Source: Gorsachius magnificus (Eukaryota > Chordata > Aves > Pelecaniformes > Ardeidae). Taken from it: 64,000 bases of DNA. This document shows, in pieces, positions 57,351 to 64,000 of this stretch (positions within the stretch are counted from its first letter, which is position 1; each line of letters starts with the position of its first letter). A model generated the notes under the pieces. It made no database searches. It saw only the letters and a list, made by a program, of their open reading frames with translations, and had not been told where the DNA came from. The translations under genes and the position numbers were made by a program. Location of the stretch: assembly GCA_034008185.1 (NCBI GenBank), contig CM067084.1, positions 7,149,385 through 7,213,384 on the forward strand. The letters are read 5' to 3'.

Positions 57351-60300
57351 GGGTGTTGGTCTAGATGGGAACACGCAGGTTGCATGCCAGTTGTTTGGTT
57401 TTCAGTTTGTCAGTGAATATAGGTAGTGTTTCTTAATTCACTGCTTAAAAAATTGTTGCTCTGAAAAAGCCTCAACCATGTTGTCCTCTTGCAAGAAGTT
57501 ATTCCTGTCCTAACATGCTGTAAGTTGGCAGGAGAAAGTGTGACTGTTCCTGCACTGTCTGGAATTTGGACAGTTTTTGGCTGTAACCTCTCAAATAAAG
57601 GTAACAATAACAAGAAGTCATTGCTTTATTATTATTTTTTTTTAAACTATAAATTACAGACTTTGGTTTGTACTGTCAGGAATTCAGAGTTGGAAGCTAG
57701 TTTCTGCCACCTTGTTCCATTTACGCTTTGAATCTTATTTGATGAGAAATAGAAAGAACAGGCATTCTAAGCAAAGCGGAATTGAGTATCGGCAGAGGAA
57801 ATTTTTAGAATCCATAGCAGGACTGTCCTGAGGCAAGAGGCAATGCAGTTGAATATACTTTGAGGAGATGTGCTCAGAGCTTCGCTGTTACATCAACCAG
57901 CAAAGTCAGGAAATTTATCTCTGGGGATGATACACTGTCTGATTGCTGATTAGTGGTTGGTGAGAACAAGAATAGTTTTTACTCCCTCTCACACTTACAG
58001 TCTGCTAGAATTTTAGAAGTCCATCTACTCATAGGCAGTGAAAGAAATACCATGGGACTGAGTAGTGTATATATCCACGAAAAATATTTGTGTGGGTATG
58101 CAGATTTATTATTTATGGACTCTCAGTGGAGCTTGTATCCCTACCTCTGCTAAGGTTTCTTTGGTCCAGTTTAGTGCTGAAGTCCAAATTGCCTGTCTGA
58201 ATCGGATGGGAGCTGGAGCTGGGGTGTGTAGAGCTAGCCTGAGATATATTTCAGGGAAAGATATGTTTTCTGTGATAAAGCTATGTCTTTTTTCTGCAAT
58301 ACAGGTCAAAGCTGGCCTGCAGTGTTGTGTTATTACCCAAGCTGCTCACTGACAGCTTGTTACTAAGCCAGGCTCTGCAGCTTGGTTTTCCGCTTTGGTG
58401 CTTTATCATAGAGCTAGAGTTGCTTCTGATTGCTCTGTGGCAGCAATATAGAAGTTTATAGGAACTTACAAATTGGCCGAGGCCTAAGAGGATTAAAAAT
58501 CTGCACTCATCTAAGACTAGAAGCAAAAAACTGGATGCTAATTCTAATTTGAACACTGACTTCCTATGGTGCTTCTAACAAACTACTGGAAGTCTCCCCA
58601 ATTTCTACGCTTGTAAAACTGTGATGTGCCTTTTTTCACAGACATGTTACGAACATAAAATGTTGCTGTCAATATTACAGTATTTTGAAGTGGTAGAGTT
58701 ATAAATTTAGTCTTACTCTCTGATGCAGTTTTGCACCATCCCTCTACCAGCATGTTTATGCGTAATGTCGGTGACTGTAGCTAAGTGCAGTAGGGTTAAC
58801 AGAAATACCACGAGAAAGGAAATTATTTTTTTCATTTTTTCATAATCCTGACTGCAACTTTTACATCTTCTAATTTTGTTTCACTTGTGGAGTAGCTTGC
58901 CTGCCAGAAAATCATCTGCAAGTTTGAGACGAGGCTCTAACATCAGGTCCTCGTCGGACTTTAAGGCAGTGATCTGTGTCGGTGCTGGGCTTGGGGGGTA
59001 GCATGAGAAAGCAGAGGACCAAGAGGTCCTTAGCTCATTTCTAGAGGCACAGTTTGTCTCTTTGCCTCCCTGGTCCTCCCCCAGAGGAAACATTTTCTGC
59101 TGATTTTTCTTTCCCAGCAATGCTACGTTTCTTTGTGTTTTGTGTGAAGTTACAAATGAAAGTGAAATCTCTTTTTTTAATGTCAGGGGTCTGGCTTTCA
59201 CACTCCCTCCCTTTCCAAGTTCGGGCCTGCACTCTGTCGCTGCCTATCTGATTCATGTTAGTTATTCCAGGGATGTGTTTATGTAACCTTTTAATACTAA
59301 GGACCTGAGTGACCTTGGCATAACACCACGAATCATATGTGGGAAATGTAAAGTTAGCAAGACGAAATGAAGTAAGCGTATTTACGGTCAGAAAAGTAGT
59401 TGTACAAATCTCATCTTAGGCAGCAGATATGCTTGCTGTGTACGGTTTGAGTTGTCTCTGCTGACTTTCCTGACAAAAATGAACCCACAGGGAACTTAAT
59501 TGGCTCCCAAAATGCAAGCTGATTTTTCAGGCTGATAATTAGTGTGGTTTTGTGAGCATATTTATACACATGTTGAAGATAGACCATATCTAATTTAGAT
59601 ACTAGTGAGAGACACAAGACAGGGACAGCCCACAGTGTGATTTCATTTATATTTATTCATACAGGTTTATAAAACTCATTAACCATGTAGTCTGTCCTCT
59701 GGACTCCTGACACATAAATCTACATGTGCATCGCTAATTTATTATCTTATATAAAGCCCTGCTCAGCACATCTTAAATCAGAGCTGCACACCACCTAACA
59801 TTAAACCCAACAAGTCTATAGCCACATAAATCTCTCCAGCCTCCATCCATCTCCTTTTTGGAGTTGAACTGCACTTTAAACACAAAATCATGTCTGGCAC
59901 ATACCTGGATTGCAAGCACTCAAGAATGAGTTATTCCCAAAACAATTTTTGAAAATTGCTTTTCCCGAAAGGACTCTTCTTTTTGTCTCTTCTCCCTTGC
60001 CCTCCAGCTGATGAAACTTTATTAGCAATTTGTATTGTGCTGAAGGTGTCCCAGAAAATTGCCTGAGCTGCAGCTGTTTCTCTAGGTAATAAAGATATTT
60101 TATATTGTATTATTAATTCAGTATGATATGACCTCACTGAAGGTGAAACATTCAGAAGTACTTTGCTCAAACTTTTTCAGAGTGGAGGGCCTGGCTTGTC
60201 ACTAGAAGTAAGAAAGAATCGGGTATTTGGGACTCATGCTCCTAAAGCACCTTGAAAAATTTTGAAATGTGATGTGAAATTCAGGATATACCTTCCCTAG

Positions 60301-62482
60301 CTGATTTATCTACTCACATTTTGTGATTTGTTCTAGTTAAGCAAACTGTGGTCATGATTCAAAAGATCTCTGCTGGCTTTTTGGTGGAATGATTTGGATA
60401 AAACGGTATTTTCTGCTATTTTATATCCATTGGTTGTCATATTTTTCCCCTGCCTTTGCCTCCCTCTGTGTGAGAAGTTAATTTTCTTCGACAGCGCTGC
60501 GGCAAAGTTTCCTGCATGTCACAGCCAATAGTCGGTTGAATTTAAATCACTAACAAGTCATTATTTTAATATGTAAACAGAATTTTTGAAAGTAAGAAAA
60601 CTAGTAGAGGCACTAACACCTATGGAACCCTTAAAAATATATTGGAAGGCCAGTTGATTTAGTAAACAAAGGGTCACAGAGCCAAATTCATGCATTCGTG
60701 GGAAAAGCAGATGCAGCGCCTGTGCATACACGGTTACTGATGGACGTCTCTAAATTTCACCATTGGAATGCAGAGACAAAACCAACCTCTTAGGTCATGC
60801 GAGCCACCTCCTTGCTAATGCATGACTGTTCTCTGTGGTTGAATCAAACTGGAGGATAGTGCTGTCCGTGCTTAGTGCAGAAACTTCCCTAGCATCCAGC
60901 AGTGTGGTGGAGATTGGCTGGCTGGGGTTGGCACCTCTTCATTCACAGTCACACCTTGCTTGAAGCAAATTTCAGTTACCATGTGCGTTGCGGCTTCGTG
61001 CTGGTGTCCTTTTATTTTGGAATGAAAAACCTTTCAGGCTTGACCTTTCTAGAGAAATAGGAGCTCTTGTATAAAACCTGTGAATTGTGAATCCAGGCAA
61101 ACAGTGAATTAGTGGGCTATGAATAACTCGCCCTATATACAAGAACAAAGTTATCATTATCATGTGCCCAGCTTTCTATTTTCCAGACTTTCCCTATACT
61201 TTTTAAGCTTTGCCAAAACTCAACCAATTATTTTTGAATTTTTCATATGCTTTGCCAAAGTATTATTTAAAAAATAGGGAGGGTGTGTACAAAAATAGAA
61301 GGTGCATATGGGAGGAAGGCTTTGTTTTAAAATTTTTGGTTTGGGGAAAGAGGTTATATCATGTTGAAGAAATATTTGGGGACTCCGAATGTATGTTTTC
61401 CTAATGACTTCTTTCATCCAGTTAGCTTGGAATGAAAAACCTACTTATATCTCTTGTCTGTCCTCACATAGTGTGGATTAATTTTACCTGATACAATGCA
61501 CACAGGGAAGATTACCAGTGTTCTGTACAAACAGCAATTAGGACTATCTTGTCTGCACAGAAGAAGGTGCATGGCAAAGCAAAATGAGAGCGCTAGTGTA
61601 TTGCAGAATATTCTTTCTTCTCTCATGCTTTTAACTCTCAGGACTGTGGAGTTTCCCTGAGCAAACTGCTTTTACTACTTTTTCCAAGATTATATGCAAG
61701 CACATTGAAGGATTTAGAAGCAATTGTACTTGATTTTGGAGAACATTTTTTTTTCAGGCAGCTGATTAATGTGCTGAAGTTATCAATAATTAACAATTTA
61801 GTTATCAATAATGAAATAATTTTGAATAGGAGAGAAACAGGCCCATTACTTAATTTAAAGAAAGTGGTTCCATCTCTGGTTCAGGTGCATTTGAAAGCCT
61901 TTTGCTTTTTGCATAGCCTGTCGCAGTCTCACCCTCTCTGAATTTTTTTTTTTTTCATTTGTTTTGTTTTGTGAGTCGGAGATTCAAACCAGGCAGGTGG
62001 AGAAGGGTTTACAACTACCAAAACGTGCGTGTTGCAGGTGCGTGTTCCAGATCTTTAATTTCTATTACCCAGTATATTTTTATTACAACAGTATTCTAGG
62101 CGCTGAGAAATCAACCTAAAACATTTTAACAGGCTTAATAAATGGCTTGATTAGTGTTCTAGACTTCTAGGTACACCAAAAGCCATTAGGTTCCTTGGAA
62201 GACCACATTATAACCATAGAGGTAAAAACTGTGCAAGAGCATACGGTGTTTGCTACATCTACTAATCGTTTATCACTCAGGAGGATTCCTGCTTGTTCAC
62301 ACAGCTACCAGCAGCTCTACATTGAGAAGGCAGTTGCTAGATTTTACTGTTTGTCCAGCTCAGCCATTTTGCTATTGCATCTACTCCTTTCAGACAGCTG
62401 AAATTATCTTTCCTGGATGGCAGTCCCCTGTGTTCATACGTAGTACCTTCTACATTCAACCAAGTTTTTTAGTTAGAACTTT
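57351..62482. other. No gene seen; plain sequence
   Basis: Open frames here are short. A 13-bp direct repeat, AGTTATCAATAAT, lies at 61778-61790 and 61800-61812. Patches at about 59640-59900 and 60480-60640 are AT-rich with homeobox/forkhead-like words and few low-complexity runs, as conserved non-coding elements often are, but I have no alignment to support that. Confidence 0.45.
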
Positions 62483-62502
62483 CCCCCCCCCCGCCCCCCG
62501 CC
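62483..62502 (-). other. C10-G-C6-G-CC tract (quadruplex-type on minus strand)
   Basis: C10 at 62483-62492 and C6 at 62494-62499, separated by a single G, then CC after a second G. The minus strand has enough G for a quadruplex. It is flanked by ordinary AT-rich DNA. Confidence 0.75.
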
Positions 62503-63734
62503 TTCCTGAGCCCTTTATTCTCAAATACACACTCTGGCGAGGTCTTAGAGCAGTATTAGATTTGCTGTTGCGGCTTGAAAAAAGAGAGGAAAAGATTCTC
62601 AAGATGGCAATTTTGAGCCTTTCCTTAGGCCCTGGTTGACCAAAGCGCTTAAGCAATGTGTAAGTCCTTTATTTTAAAGACAGTTACTTACTGACTTTTA
62701 AACATGGAAAGACTTTACTGGATGACAGTTCAGTCTCCTTAGTTATGAGCAGGCAGTAGCTTCCCTGGTTTTCCAGGCTGCCGATTTATTCTGGAAACCA
62801 GAATGGCTCGCTGCTGGGAATCCAAACATTTTGGGGAAAAGAGTGTGGATTTCTCTTTCTGACAAATAAAATGAGGCCACACTCGTATGACTCAGAGATG
62901 AAGCTGTTAAAATGAAAAACCTGAGTGCAAAGGTAAAGATGTAACAGTTGTTAATTGTATTTACAAAGTAGAACTTGTTCTCTGTCCTCTATAATCTACA
63001 TAATATTTAGAACAGAGCCAAACGGTTTGCCAAACTTTTGTGGCTTCCAGGCACCTTAAGATGTTCCCTTGTACGCAGAGAGAGGTGATTACTGAAGTTC
63101 ATCGCAGGTACAAAAACAGGAGAAGCAACTGCTGTGTCTCGCTGGGTGATGTGAGGGGACATCGCTGGTAACTGGCCAAAAGTACTTTGTCTCACTCCTT
63201 CCTTCTGCCGCCGCTACTGCTTCCAGAGGGGCTAAAAGCATCCAAACGGGGTTGCGGGTCAGGGAGCGAACACGTTTTTACTCGGCCATACACCATTTTG
63301 TTAAAAGCTGCCTGTCACTGTGTTATGGTGAAGGGTAGGGGCACCCATAAACAAACAAATGATGGAAACCTTTGAAAATCTGGCAGTTTCAGTAACTATT
63401 TCAGGAAATAGCAAGCAACAGTATAAACACTGCTGTCAGTTATTCTGTAGAAAATATCTTTTAATTAATTTTTTATTTTATATGTTCCTGATAATTCTGC
63501 ATACCTGAGGATATTCAGAAAATCGCTGTATCTCATTAGATTTCCCCAGTTGTTTTCCTGATTCTTTTGCTTTTTTTTTTTCCTAGTTTCAGAGGAGGAG
63601 AAAATCTTGCAGAAATTTTTCTGCGTGCACTTCTTCTGCCATAGAGATGTATTTACATCTGTTTCTTTGTAAATATCTGTACTGCCTTAATTGTTCATTT
63701 TTCCACTTGATTTATGCACAGTTTTATAGCCAGA
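62503..63734. other. No gene seen
   Basis: A modest CpG-containing patch (7 CpGs) at about 63208-63286 and a T-run at 63571-63580. No coding or RNA feature is supported. Confidence 0.45.
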
Positions 63735-63827
63735 AACCATTTTTAAAAATGGTTCTTTAAGGAATAGCTTCAAAATGTTTGACGTCTGTGAGACTTTGAC
63801 TTTATGCTATGAAGTGTCAAACATTTT
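63735..63827. repeat. 20-bp palindrome followed by 12-bp inverted repeat
   Basis: 63735-63754 is a perfect 20-bp palindrome, AACCATTTTT then AAAAATGGTT. Eighteen bases on, AAAATGTTTGAC (63772-63783) pairs perfectly with GTCAAACATTTT (63816-63827) across a 32-nt loop. Both share ATTTT/AAAAT words. The second would make a small hairpin in RNA. They lie about 100 bp before a candidate exon. A decayed inverted-repeat transposon end is one possibility, but no partner is visible. Confidence 0.85.
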
Positions 63828-63920
63828 GTTGAGATTTCTACCTGCTTGTTGGAACGATTTTGACAACACAGTCATGCTGCTTCTCCTTCACGTGATATCC
63901 AGTCTTTCTCATTATCTCAG

Positions 63921-63994
63921 AGGCAACAGCGCAGAAAGGGTCCTACTCCTGCATTCCTACAGCGCTCTGCCTGCCTTCTGCAGGTGACCGGGAG
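63921..63994 (+). other. Candidate 74-bp exon at the right edge, plus strand
   Basis: A pyrimidine-rich stretch (63876-63918, CTTCTCCTTC and CTTTCTCATTATCTCAG) precedes 63921, and the segment ends CCGGGAG followed by GTAAGA, a near-consensus donor at 63995. Two frames are open: frame 0 gives RQQRRKGPTPAFLQRS and onwards; the frame entering with 2 nt gives ATAQKGSYSCIPTALC and onwards. The third has a stop. The window ends at the donor, so nothing downstream can test it. Confidence 0.25.
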
Positions 63995-64000
63995 GTAAGA

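Overview
The window looks like a piece of a bird (or at least sauropsid) nuclear chromosome. The only well-recognised interspersed repeat is an old, degraded CR1-type LINE. There are no SINE or L1 sequences, base composition is AT-leaning, interspersed repeats are sparse, and short A/T-rich simple repeats and homopolymer runs are scattered throughout. It contains no prokaryotic-style gene, no operon, no rRNA or convincing tRNA, and no CRISPR array. I find no complete protein-coding gene. Almost all of the 64 kb reads as intronic or intergenic DNA, and the many 60-200 codon open frames are about as long and frequent as expected by chance at this composition.

Layout. 0-1.1 kb: plain sequence. 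1.1-1.6 kb: minus-strand CR1 reverse-transcriptase remnant, the best-supported element. 1.6-16 kb: plain sequence with A/C-rich or T/G-rich tracts and hairpins. 16.08-16.73 kb: a pyrimidine-rich minisatellite of 25-bp period that grades from degenerate on the left to twelve head-to-tail units on the right. It is followed by a C-rich quadruplex-type tract and a CpG-enriched patch to about 17.1 kb. 17.1-26 kb: plain sequence with one plus-strand exon-like segment, a minus-strand coding-like relic near 19.3-19.8 kb, an unusual switch-type hairpin at 20.74 kb and one minus-strand exon-like segment at 21.6 kb. 26.4-28.6 kb: pyrimidine-skewed DNA. 28.6-54 kb: mostly plain, with G-quadruplex tracts at 41.2 and 51.3 kb, several minus-strand exon-like segments, and a probable 3' tail of an ancient CR1/L3-like element at 51.4 kb. 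54.0-54.25 kb: the most CpG-dense patch, a candidate small CpG island. 56.2-57.35 kb: strongly purine-skewed DNA. The right end carries a 20-bp palindrome, a 12-bp inverted repeat and an exon-like segment with a good donor at the very edge.

If a gene runs through the window, the best guess is a long minus-strand gene. Five short segments (52.65, 39.1, 37.1, 21.6 and 12.2 kb) have usable splice signals, open frames and mutually compatible phases. They encode nothing I recognise. Such chains also arise by chance, so they are reported as candidates only. There is also a competing plus-strand candidate at 18.7 kb.
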